A program made the position numbers and the translations under genes. 7,041 nucleotides of DNA. Origin: Thermoflexales bacterium (lineage in GTDB: Bacteria; Chloroflexota; Anaerolineae; Fen-1058). Location of the stretch: contig JAUQXD010000332.1 in NCBI GenBank assembly GCA_030834835.1, positions 1-7,041 of the forward strand. Reading direction: 5' to 3'. Of the stretch, positions 1 through 6,064 are shown one piece after another. The notes under the pieces are model-generated. The model was given only the letters and a program-made list of their open reading frames with translations, was not told the DNA's origin and did not search any database. The first letter of the stretch is position 1, and each line of letters starts with the position of its first letter.

Positions 1-1
1 T

Positions 2-1687
2 TTTTTGCTTGCAACGCCTGCTGACCACAATGTTTTTCCTGAACTCTTGTTGCATTTCAGGGAAATCGACTGGCTTACAGGTAAGCATATTTTGGTAATT
101 GCTCCTTCGATATACATTGGCTCTAGTAGGCGAGAAGCTACTAGAGAAGAAACACTGGAGGTGTTGAGTACGGGCGTATTTCCACAATACCTACCGGGCG
201 TTGGAAAAAGAGATGTTTCTGAAGAAATTCATAATTTTATGAAGGCGCAAACAGCGCAAACTTATGAACTTGTCGAGTTTCTAGATCTTAGTAGGAACGA
301 TCTTCCTGCTATATTGTTTTTTGAGCAATTAACATACCCTGGCGAATTTGTCATCTGGAAGTTAGAGGATGTTTCGGTAGATCACATTGTTCATGAATTT
401 AGATCCATTGTTGACACACTTTGCGCGAAGTGTAATTGGGATGTCGCTGAACGAATCAACAAGGCTCAAGCCGACCTGAATAGTAAAGATTGGAGGGTGA
501 ACACATACCAACAACGGATCGAGATTGAGACTTTGGAAAATTCAATTCGAAAGAAGGAATCTTTATTGCACCTTCTTGTGTCAATCAAAGATGTATCAAA
601 TATTTACGACGCACTAAAGAAAGATAAACCGGTCGATGAAAAATTTGTGCCTTATGAAAGTGTATACAAGAACATCAAGCGACTGGAGGAAAACCCATTA
701 GATGGTGAAGCGATTTTTTATATTCAGCGTCACCGTAGACGATGGATGAAAAGAATGCCCCAAGATTACTTGGATGCACTCGCGCGCTTATTCCATGCGG
801 CGAGCCATTGCCATGTCGACAAGCAAAATTTGGATACAGGGATAGGAACTCTTGATGATCGTATTCACTTGCTTAATGATGAGATTGGAAATATTGCTCA
901 GATTATTCAGGGTAAGAATGAAAACTTCTTGCACGTAAGGGAAGTTCAGAAGAAAGATTTAGAACAACAACTCGTAGACTTGAAAAGGAGAGCCGATTCC
1001 CCGACACAGATGCCTTTAGAAGTCTTGCGTACGCTTTACAACCAGTCTGTTGCAAAGAGGAAATTCAGAGGGGCAAAAGTATATCCCATGACAGATGAAT
1101 TATTTATGCCAAATCGAGAAAGTGATAGGATTTCAATCCTTTTCCTCGCTGCTGATCCTACAAATGCTGCTCGACTACGTCTTGATGAAGAACTGCGAGA
1201 AATTCAGGAAAGATTGCAACTGGCCGCAATGCGAGATAGGTTTTTCCTTGCACAGCGGATGGCTGTGCGTCCGGCAGATCTAAGCCAATCTCTGTTAGAT
1301 GTAAAACCTCGAATTGTCCACTTTTCCGGACACGGCGACAGTAGTGGCGCATTGTGTTTGGAAGACAAGTTAGGAGAAACACATCCCGTTCAACCTGAGG
1401 CGCTAACTGCGTTGTTTGAGATCGTTGCTGATAATGTGGATTGCGTAATTTTGAATGCTTGTTATTCAGAACGGCAAGCAAATGCCATTGCCAAGCATAT
1501 TAAGTGTGTAATTGGTATGAGCCAGGCGATTAGCGACAAGGCTGCTATTGCCTTTGCAATAGGTTTTTATCAAGCTCTGGGGGCAGGACGCTCAATTGAC
1601 GATGCTTATAAATTTGGTTGTGTGCAAATTAGGTTACAGAATATTCCTGAACATCTTACTCCTGTACTTGTAAAAATGCAGACTTAA
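2..1687 (+). CDS. CHAT-domain caspase-like protease with long N-terminal region (5' end cut by the window)
   Basis: The C-terminal part (about residues 375-558, counting from the TTG at position 5) is a CHAT domain, the caspase-like cysteine protease fold. Its catalytic pair is visible: His443 in the SGHG motif after a hydrophobic strand (PRIVHF), and Cys486 in LNACYS. The segments ILFLAADP, LRLDEELREI and the C-terminal IPEHLTPVLVK are typical of the compact CHAT type. Residues 1-150 look like an alpha/beta domain (strands such as HILVIAPSIYIG and PAILFFEQL) that I cannot assign. Residues about 165-200 and 280-330 are probably coiled coil. The N-terminal region may sense a trigger and release the protease; that is inference from family architecture. 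The frame is open to the left edge, so the true start probably lies upstream, and the TTG is not convincing as a start. CHAT proteases act in bacterial immunity and regulated cell death, but some have other roles. The attC-like site at 1702 follows 14 nt after the stop codon. Confidence 0.88.
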   Translation, partial: FLLATPADHNVFPELLLHFREIDWLTGKHILVIAPSIYIGSSRREATREETLEVLSTGVFPQYLPGVGKRDVSEEIHNFMKAQTAQTYELVEFLDLSRNDLPAILFFEQLTYPGEFVIWKLEDVSVDHIVHEFRSIVDTLCAKCNWDVAERINKAQADLNSKDWRVNTYQQRIEIETLENSIRKKESLLHLLVSIKDVSNIYDALKKDKPVDEKFVPYESVYKNIKRLEENPLDGEAIFYIQRHRRRWMKRMPQDYLDALARLFHAASHCHVDKQNLDTGIGTLDDRIHLLNDEIGNIAQIIQGKNENFLHVREVQKKDLEQQLVDLKRRADSPTQMPLEVLRTLYNQSVAKRKFRGAKVYPMTDELFMPNRESDRISILFLAADPTNAARLRLDEELREIQERLQLAAMRDRFFLAQRMAVRPADLSQSLLDVKPRIVHFSGHGDSSGALCLEDKLGETHPVQPEALTALFEIVADNVDCVILNACYSERQANAIAKHIKCVIGMSQAISDKAAIAFAIGFYQALGAGRSIDDAYKFGCVQIRLQNIPEHLTPVLVKMQT

Positions 1688-1701
1688 AGAAGCATAAGTG
1701 C

Positions 1702-1804
1702 GCCCAACCCGTCGATTCCGCCTCCCTCCCCTGTCGCGTAAGCGTAGCGGCAGCGACGGGGGAGGGTCAGGGTAGGGGTTCCTTCCGCCGAATTCCTGTT
1801 GACC
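1702..1804 (+). other. attC-like recombination site 1, degenerate, with nested hairpin repeat
   Basis: A GCCCAAC box (1702-1708) matches the attC R'' consensus RYYYAAC and lies 14 nt after the CHAT gene. The right end, GTTGACC (1798-1804), only partly fits GTTRRRY. Its position between consecutive same-strand genes and its similarity to the site at 2747-2854 support a cassette boundary. Against this, the sequences next to the two R boxes are not complementary, so there is no canonical L''/L' stem. The interior is taken up by a different GC-rich hairpin. It may be a decayed attC site, an attC site invaded by a hairpin repeat, or simply a dispersed repeat. Confidence 0.42.
1717..1790. repeat. 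Dispersed GC-rich hairpin repeat, copy A
   Basis: Arms 1724-1737 (CCCTCCCCTGTCGC) and 1753-1766 (GCGACGGGGGAGGG) pair over 14 bp with one G:U-type mismatch around a 15-nt loop, followed by a GGGTCAGGGT tract and TTCCTTCCGCC. Copy B (2762-2839) is nearly identical, with small indels. A simpler relative lies at 6020-6055. There is no T run, so it is not a standard terminator, though the stem could stabilise the 3' end of the upstream mRNA. Confidence 0.8.
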
Positions 1805-1847
1805 GGCACTTCGCTACTATGCACTCAGGAAACAAAGGATCGTCTTG

Positions 1848-2735
1848 ATGAAGTTCGAATATGGTGACTTCTACAAGTTTGTTGCATCCTTAGGAATAGG
1901 ACTCGTCGGTCTAGCTATACTTGCTCCTTGGTTGTTCTTACGCGAACCATTCGATCTGCTTCTTACCCAAAGCGACCTTACATCACTGACTCCGCTTGCA
2001 CAATCTATCATTGCACAGCGCCAATCTCTAGTTCAGAATTTAATAAACGCAATACCGTGGTTCTCACTCATCACTTTTCCGCTTGGCCTAATTATCTTGG
2101 GTGCTGGTGGGTTCATGTGGTTCAACAAGAGTCAGCGCATTACTGACGAATTGAATCAGATCAACAAGAAACTTCTCGAGAAACAACTATCGCCACTCAC
2201 GTCTACTGAAGTAACAGAGCGCAAAACAGAAGAGGCAAAAGCAGAATTGATTGAGGGCGCAGAGAACATTGGCGAAGTGGTGCGAAATGCTCTCGGCGCA
2301 GAAGAAAAATTAGTAGCTGCGTTAAGACGCTGCTTTGGGCAAACGCATGAGGTTTTAGCCAATCGACGACTGGGGTCAGTTACTTTCGACGTAGTGTTGT
2401 TAGCAAAGGAAAGCACGTACAAAGATTTCATTGTGGATATTAAAACCGTTCGCAAAGGCTTTAAGTATGCTTGGGTTCGCGATAACGTAATCAAGATGGT
2501 TTATGCGAGTCTGCTATATCAAAAGGACATGAATCGCGAATCTGTTCCGATACTATTTATCATCGGCCCAGAGAGACTGCTGTCTACGGTAGATATGGAA
2601 GACTACACAGGCCGAATCAATAGGGAAGTAACTAGCCTTAGTTCGAGAGCGACCATCGCTTTTGCAATCGAAGAAGAATTAGATAGTTTAACGTGTGATC
2701 ATCTGCGCGAAATGTTCAAGGTTTATACTCGTTGA
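1848..2735 (+). CDS. Two-transmembrane protein with PD-(D/E)XK-like nuclease domain
   Basis: I do not recognise a named family. The 295-residue product has two hydrophobic segments (about residues 10-32, ending in APWLFL, and 69-92, around FPLGLIILGAGGFMWF). A charged, probably coiled-coil stretch follows (94-145), then a soluble domain (about 146-295). In that domain a helix with Glu152/Glu153, a strand with Asp181 (TFDVVLL) and Asp197-Ile-Lys199 (FIVDIKT) follow the E...D...(D/E)XK order of the restriction-endonuclease-like fold. This suggests a nuclease held at the inner face of the membrane, which would fit a defence effector. Nuclease activity is inference from the motif only. ATG 1848 is preferred over the in-frame TTG at 1845; AGGAT at 1836-1840 is a plausible ribosome binding site. 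The gene lies between two near-identical attC-like sites, as expected for a single cassette. Confidence 0.8.
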   Translation: MKFEYGDFYKFVASLGIGLVGLAILAPWLFLREPFDLLLTQSDLTSLTPLAQSIIAQRQSLVQNLINAIPWFSLITFPLGLIILGAGGFMWFNKSQRITDELNQINKKLLEKQLSPLTSTEVTERKTEEAKAELIEGAENIGEVVRNALGAEEKLVAALRRCFGQTHEVLANRRLGSVTFDVVLLAKESTYKDFIVDIKTVRKGFKYAWVRDNVIKMVYASLLYQKDMNRESVPILFIIGPERLLSTVDMEDYTGRINREVTSLSSRATIAFAIEEELDSLTCDHLREMFKVYTR

Positions 2736-2746
2736 ATATTCATGCC

Positions 2747-2854
2747 GCCCAACCCGTCGATGCCGCCTCCTTCTCTCCCCTGTCGCGTAAGCGATAGCGG
2801 CAGCGACGGGGGAGGGTCAGGGTGGGGGTTCCTTCCGCCTATTATCTGTTGGGC
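2747..2854 (+). other. attC-like recombination site 2 with nested hairpin repeat
   Basis: GCCCAAC (2747-2753) and GTTGGGC (2848-2854) are perfectly complementary R''/R' boxes matching the attC consensus, 108 bp from end to end. The left box lies 11 nt after the stop of the membrane nuclease gene and the right box 45 nt before the Shedu start, which is typical cassette spacing. The adjacent sequences do not form complementary L boxes, and the interior is the GC-rich hairpin shared with site 1. Recombination activity is therefore uncertain. Confidence 0.5.
2762..2839. repeat. Dispersed GC-rich hairpin repeat, copy B
   Basis: Arms 2773-2786 (CTCTCCCCTGTCGC) and 2803-2816 (GCGACGGGGGAGGG) pair with two G:U-type mismatches. 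The flanks (GCCGCCTCC on the left, GTTCCTTCCGCC on the right) match copy A at 1717-1790. Similarity to copy A also extends left through the GCCCAAC box, so the R''-proximal part was duplicated together with the hairpin. Confidence 0.8.
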
Positions 2855-2862
2855 GCGTTCCT

Positions 2863-2877
2863 CTGACAATCTGTCAG
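2863..2877. promoter_or_regulatory. Small perfect inverted repeat upstream of the Shedu gene
   Basis: CTGACA (2863-2868) and TGTCAG (2872-2877) form perfect 6-bp arms around ATC, 22 nt before the start codon at 2900. It could be an operator half-site pair or a weak mRNA hairpin. A second short palindrome (AGGT-AA-ACCT, 2889-2898) overlaps the ribosome binding site. Short palindromes like these can arise by chance. Confidence 0.25.
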
Positions 2878-2899
2878 TCCAAAACATGAGGTAAACCTA

Positions 2900-4108
2900 A
2901 TGACTGACGCGAAACAATTGATACCGAGAACCGCATCTCTCGAAGATATAAAGGTGGAGATTAGGAATACCTACAGCAATCCGAACATTGGCAAAACCCA
3001 CCAAGTTGTTTTGAAAGAAGGCCCTCGCGCCTATCGTATTGCAACTGTTTTCGAAATTCTTGACTCTTCGACCGGCGATGTTCATCACCATGCTTTAAGA
3101 ATTGACGCCTATAAACTAACGCGCGCTGGATGGTTAACGCAAGAAGACAAGAGCCAATGGATTACGTCCGAACCAGATGAGCTAAAAAAACTGGTGGCAT
3201 TCATCCGAAGCGTCATAGAGCGGCAGTTCCCAAGTGATGGAACCTACCATATAGTTGATGAAACCACTTACCAGAGTCTTGAAGAATTAATTCATCTCGT
3301 CCAGCAGGCCGACCCATCGGACAAACTACGCTTACTACAAACGATTCTTACAGATATTAGCAGGACGCCAATAGTGCCGCGAGAGTTGGCAGAGGCCTTT
3401 TCTGTGGGTAACGGCGAATTTCTCAACAACGTAGCCGCTGCCGCGCGCATGGTCAACTATCGTAGAATCTACGATGAGTTGACTGAGCTCGTTTGTAATT
3501 CAACTGCAAGTGAATCAGCCATTCAAAATCTACTTTCAACCAACCCTTGGCTCTTTGGAAGCGAATATAGCGAGTTAGTAGAGCGTCGTACATGGACCCG
3601 AGATGACAGATTGGATTTCATGCTACGCCGGACAATTGACGATTACTTGGAAATAATCGAGATCAAAACCCCCTTTGCAGAACCGCTCATGCGATATGAC
3701 GATTCGCACGACAGCTACTTTCCGTCAGCGAAGTTGTCCGCAGTGCTCGGACAAGTTGTACGATATATCGAAGAAGTTGAACGCCAAAGAGATGCAATTA
3801 TAGCGAAAGATGGTTATGACACTCTGAAGATCAGGGCGCGAGTTATTATAGGTCGTGACGGGAATCAAGAGCATCAAAAGGCACTTCACAACTTCAATGC
3901 ACACCTGCATCGAGTCGAAATCATCACATTCGATCAACTCTTGAGGACAGGTAATCGTGTGCTAGATTTGTTCCAAGAAGCAATATCAGAACCAGAATTG
4001 CCAGAAGCGACTCTTAACGCATACGAGAATATTTCATTTGAAGAAATGGTGACGGAGCCTAAACCCGAGGAGGATCCGTTTCAAGGATACGAAGATATAC
4101 CATTCTAA
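2900..4108 (+). CDS. sduA: Shedu-type anti-phage nuclease (SduA, DUF4263)
   Basis: The C-terminal half (about residues 200-350 of 402) has the DUF4263 pattern of the Shedu defence protein SduA, a PD-(D/E)XK nuclease. It begins with a helix SESAIQNLLSTNPWLFG containing Glu205. Asp239 follows in RLDFML, then Glu254-Ile-Lys256 in EIIEIKTP, and Gln285 in a helix (LGQVVRYIEEVE). A later strand, RARVIIGRDG, leads into a C-terminal helix. All core catalytic residues are present. The N-terminal ~190 residues are unassigned; Shedu proteins are known to carry variable N-terminal regions, thought to control activation. The last ~40 residues are acidic and probably disordered (EPKPEEDPF). Shedu is a single-gene defence system, consistent with one gene in its own cassette between sites 2 and 3. 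The start ATG has GAGGT at 2888-2892, 7 nt upstream. The assignment rests on motif order and family memory. Confidence 0.85.
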   Translation: MTDAKQLIPRTASLEDIKVEIRNTYSNPNIGKTHQVVLKEGPRAYRIATVFEILDSSTGDVHHHALRIDAYKLTRAGWLTQEDKSQWITSEPDELKKLVAFIRSVIERQFPSDGTYHIVDETTYQSLEELIHLVQQADPSDKLRLLQTILTDISRTPIVPRELAEAFSVGNGEFLNNVAAAARMVNYRRIYDELTELVCNSTASESAIQNLLSTNPWLFGSEYSELVERRTWTRDDRLDFMLRRTIDDYLEIIEIKTPFAEPLMRYDDSHDSYFPSAKLSAVLGQVVRYIEEVERQRDAIIAKDGYDTLKIRARVIIGRDGNQEHQKALHNFNAHLHRVEIITFDQLLRTGNRVLDLFQEAISEPELPEATLNAYENISFEEMVTEPKPEEDPFQGYEDIPF

Positions 4109-4132
4109 ACAGCACAGCGAGTTAATCGCCGC

Positions 4133-4238
4133 GCCCAACATGGCGTACAGCCGCCCCGCCCGGCTGCCGAAGTTGAGCATCAGTTTTGACGGTTGGCGAT
4201 CAGGTCGGTGGCGGGCGGCTGACGCCCGGCCGTTGGGC
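4133..4238 (+). other. attC recombination site 3 (canonical architecture)
   Basis: This is the clearest attC site in the window (106 bp). R'' GCCCAAC (4133-4139) is followed by a 5-nt spacer and L'' GTACAGCCGCC (4145-4155). L' GGCGGCTGAC (4214-4223) is followed by an 8-nt spacer and R' GTTGGGC (4232-4238). L'' and L' pair perfectly except for one extra A in L'' (GTaCAGCC against GTCAGCC), the extrahelical base that marks attC sites and sets strand choice by the integrase. The 5/8 spacer asymmetry also fits the family. The expected crossover is between G4232 and T4233. The site begins 24 nt after the Shedu stop codon. Confidence 0.85.
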
Positions 4239-4270
4239 CGCACGTGCTCTTCACGAATTCAAGGTGCGTT

Positions 4271-4780
4271 ATGCTTTTTCGAGAAGTAGTTCTTGGTCAA
4301 GGATTGAAGGGTAAACTCTTCCTTCATGGTATGCCCGGAAGATATGAGGCATTGGCGGACTCGCTGCAAGAAATCCAGATGTTGTCAATTATCGGAATTC
4401 TCTCGCTTGCATCGCTAGAAGAAATTGAACGAAAGTCGCCCACCTACGCTGCCGCTATCAAATCCAATCAGCTTTCTTGTGAATACATGTCATTTCCAAT
4501 CGTCGATTATGGCGTCCCAGAAGAGCGCCGAGAACTCACCATTCTTGTAAAAGATGTTGCTGAAAGACTGCGCAGCGGTGAACGGCTGCTAATGCACTGT
4601 GGCGCTGGAATCGGTAGAACAGGAACCGTAGCATGTTGTATTTTAATTGAGCTGGGATTATCAAGGGCCAATGCAGAAAAGTCAGTGGCGAGAGCGGGCT
4701 CTCACCCTGAAACTGCTTCGCAGAACGAGCTGATCAACTGGTATGCGCAAGCAAGGATGGTTGGCGGGGCTGAAAAGTAA
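4271..4780 (+). CDS. Dual-specificity/tyrosine protein phosphatase
   Basis: The 169-residue product has the Cys-based phosphatase signature HCX5R at His109-Cys110 ... Arg116 (LMHCGAGIGRTG), with Cys110 as the nucleophile and Arg116 binding phosphate. Asp79 in FPIVDYGVPEE is the likely general acid. The length and the GRTG end of the P-loop fit small, single-domain dual-specificity (DSP-like) phosphatases. The substrate may be phospho-Tyr/Ser/Thr protein or another phosphoester; this cannot be told from sequence. ATG 4271 is chosen because a GTG at 4244 would add nine unconserved-looking residues right next to the attC site, while AAGGTG at 4261-4266 can serve as ribosome binding site. It is the first gene of a two-gene cassette and the second gene begins 26 nt later, so the two are probably co-transcribed and may work together. 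Confidence 0.85.
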   Translation: MLFREVVLGQGLKGKLFLHGMPGRYEALADSLQEIQMLSIIGILSLASLEEIERKSPTYAAAIKSNQLSCEYMSFPIVDYGVPEERRELTILVKDVAERLRSGERLLMHCGAGIGRTGTVACCILIELGLSRANAEKSVARAGSHPETASQNELINWYAQARMVGGAEK

Positions 4781-4806
4781 GTCACTGTACTTTACTGTAG
4801 GGTCAG

Positions 4807-5265
4807 GTGAGATGTGACGTGAGTGCTCGAAACGCTCAGCTAATCCACGAAGTCATAAGCCGACAAGAGGCATCTGATTTCCTTAGAGCTATCGAAATCA
4901 CTCTCGCCCATATGACGCGGACTCAGGTTGAAGAAGTTTATCTCTACGTTGAGAGAAGAAACGCGTTGGCGATTTCTTTTGACTCTGAATGGCAAGCCTT
5001 TCTTGGATACACTCGCGGATATAATCAACCCGAAAATCGCACGCCGCTTCGGGGCGGCGGTCATGTTTTAGGTCTGGTTCGTTCTAGGCTGAGAGCTCGT
5101 CCACACAACGTCGCTGGTGGACGCGTTTTTTTCGCAAGCGAACGAGCATTCCGTGTTAATGAGGACCATACGGAGGACACTCTTTGTTGGTGGATCTGGC
5201 TCGGTAATACTCTCAATCTTGTCGATGATGTGCTACACCTTTTGCGACAAGCAAAGTTCCGTTGA
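4807..5265 (+). CDS. Hypothetical protein, second gene of the phosphatase cassette
   Basis: Not recognised. The frame encodes 152 residues from GTG 4807, or 148 from GTG 4819. The latter has AGGTGA at 4805-4810 at good spacing and may be the true start; an in-frame stop at 4798 excludes a longer form. The protein is soluble, with a helical first third (residues about 8-38) followed by YLYVERR and a glycine/arginine-rich middle (RGGGHVLGLVRSRLRARP). A tryptophan-rich strand or helix (LCWWIWLGNTLNLVDDVLHLL) lies near the end. There are no membrane segments or catalytic motifs that I can name. It lies 26 nt downstream of the phosphatase gene with no attC site between them, so the pair was probably captured and moved together. 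A partner, regulator or immunity role for the phosphatase is conceivable but unsupported by any motif. Confidence 0.65.
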   Translation: MRCDVSARNAQLIHEVISRQEASDFLRAIEITLAHMTRTQVEEVYLYVERRNALAISFDSEWQAFLGYTRGYNQPENRTPLRGGGHVLGLVRSRLRARPHNVAGGRVFFASERAFRVNEDHTEDTLCWWIWLGNTLNLVDDVLHLLRQAKFR

Positions 5266-5278
5266 GCAGCGGCTAGAT

Positions 5279-5385
5279 GCGGCACACAATGGGCAAGGCA
5301 TTAATGCAGATGCCAAAGTTAAGCATCCGTTGTAACGGTTGTCGATCAGGTCGGTGACTGGCGGCTGACGCCGAGGGCGTTGGGC
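5279..5385 (+). other. attC recombination site 4, left arm decayed
   Basis: The right half is intact: L' GGCGGCTGAC (5360-5369), a 9-nt spacer and R' GTTGGGC (5379-5385). Positions 5312-5372 match 4166-4226 of site 3 with 8 differences in 61 nt. The left half does not match: where R'' and L'' should lie (about 5279-5302) there is no RYYYAAC and nothing complementary to L'. It probably derives from the same attC family but should fold poorly, so excision of the following cassette using this site is doubtful. It starts 13 nt after the preceding gene, as expected of a cassette end. Confidence 0.6.
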
Positions 5386-5460
5386 AGACCTTCGCATCAG
5401 AAGTTTAAAAAGCGCCGTCAAAGTGATAGCCAAAATGATGCAAGGTTGTTGTCATAGCAT

Positions 5461-5467
5461 AGGAGGT
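5461..5467 (+). promoter_or_regulatory. Strong ribosome binding site
   Basis: AGGAGGT is a full match to the anti-Shine-Dalgarno core, 4 nt before ATG 5472. It fixes the start of the following gene and is much stronger than the ribosome binding sites of the other cassette genes. Confidence 0.8.
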
Positions 5468-5471
5468 CGCT

Positions 5472-5897
5472 ATGTCTGACACACGCGGTGGAGTCACTAA
5501 AAGAAAGCAATTTACCTGGCATTTTGATGCCAACTCGCACAAGGTGCGTATTGAAAACGAGGATGGCAGGAAGCACTCTTATTCAGTTCAAGAAATCCAT
5601 TCTATCCTAACTCGCCTTCATGATAAGTTTGGCGACAGGTATTTTCCGCTTGCCAACAATGTTGAATGGCTAAGCAAGGGCACGGAAAAACTGGGACTCG
5701 GTACAATTATTTTGGAACAAGAGAATAGTGACGTATCACATGCTCAAGGCTCAAGTTATCTCGGGGTGGTTTTGGAAGAATGCGGCTATCTCGCTTGGAA
5801 TGAAAAGCACACTAGAATAAAGTGGCGGCTTGTAGATACAGATTTCAGTCTGGCAACGATTGAATCTCGGTTAATTCTCACGTCAACGCAGAAGTAA
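5472..5897 (+). CDS. Hypothetical protein, single-gene cassette
   Basis: I cannot assign this 141-residue protein to a named family. It starts with a short basic stretch (TKRKQFTWHF), followed by a strand pair (HKVRIENEDGRKHSYS) and a helix (VQEIHSILTRLHDKFG). A mixed region has the glycine-rich segment GTEKLGLGTIILEQ, and SSYLGVVLEECGYLAWN precedes C-terminal strands (RIKWRLVDTDF). There are no signal peptide, membrane segments or obvious catalytic clusters. The strong ribosome binding site and the clean position between sites 4 and 5 support a real, expressed cassette gene. The 86 nt between R' of site 4 and the start codon exceed the other leaders (34-49 nt), which leaves room for a promoter inside the cassette. 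I could not pick out a convincing -35/-10 pair there. Confidence 0.75.
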   Translation: MSDTRGGVTKRKQFTWHFDANSHKVRIENEDGRKHSYSVQEIHSILTRLHDKFGDRYFPLANNVEWLSKGTEKLGLGTIILEQENSDVSHAQGSSYLGVVLEECGYLAWNEKHTRIKWRLVDTDFSLATIESRLILTSTQK

Positions 5898-5909
5898 GTT
5901 GGCGGGATT

Positions 5910-5968
5910 GCCCCAAACATAGCAGTTCAGTTCGTAACTTTTAATGAGGCATTTGCTATTCGTTAGGC
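5910..5968 (+). other. Putative short attC site 5, possible end of the cassette array
   Basis: R' GTTAGGC (5962-5968) fits GTTRRRY. ATAGCA (5919-5924) and TGCTAT (5954-5959) are perfectly complementary, making a ~59-bp imperfect inverted repeat that starts 12 nt after the preceding stop. The left R box (GCCCCAAAC, 5910-5918) is only an approximate match, and an inner AGTT/AACT hairpin (5925-5938) fills the tip. Sequence beyond it is clearly more GC-rich, so it may be the last site of the array. Confidence 0.42.
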
Positions 5969-6019
5969 CACTCTCGCGCTAACCAGTCTGCCCCACACCG
6001 GAGCAGGCCGCGTCTCTTC

Positions 6020-6055
6020 CCCCTCTCCCAATGGGAGAGGGGCAGGGGTGAGGGT
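6020..6055. repeat. Dispersed CCCTCTCCC/GGGAGAGGG hairpin repeat, copy C
   Basis: CCCCTCTCCCA (6020-6030) and TGGGAGAGGGG (6032-6042) are perfect 11-bp arms around one base, followed by a CAGGGGTGAGGGT tail. Both the hairpin and the GGGTGAGGGT-like tail relate it to copies A and B. On the minus strand it comes shortly after the end of the fibronectin type III pseudogene, where it could have acted as a 3' end structure. Confidence 0.75.
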
Positions 6056-6064
6056 CATCACCCC

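Noticed and set aside
1158..1481. A 107-codon open frame on the minus strand
   Set aside because: It lies wholly inside the CHAT domain coding region, whose + strand frame carries the catalytic motifs.
1702..2854. A transposon or insertion sequence with the two repeats as ends
   Set aside because: The two copies are direct, not inverted, repeats. The gene between them is a membrane nuclease-like protein, not a transposase, and no target duplications are seen.
4244..4270. GTG 4244 as start of the phosphatase gene
   Set aside because: It begins 6 nt after the attC site with no ribosome binding site of its own and adds nine residues that do not look like part of the domain. ATG 4271 has AAGGTG upstream.
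5435..5479. A 14-codon leader reading frame starting ATGATG and ending TGA inside the next gene
   Set aside because: Its first ATG has no good ribosome binding site, and it has no run of a regulatory amino acid. Short frames like this arise easily by chance.
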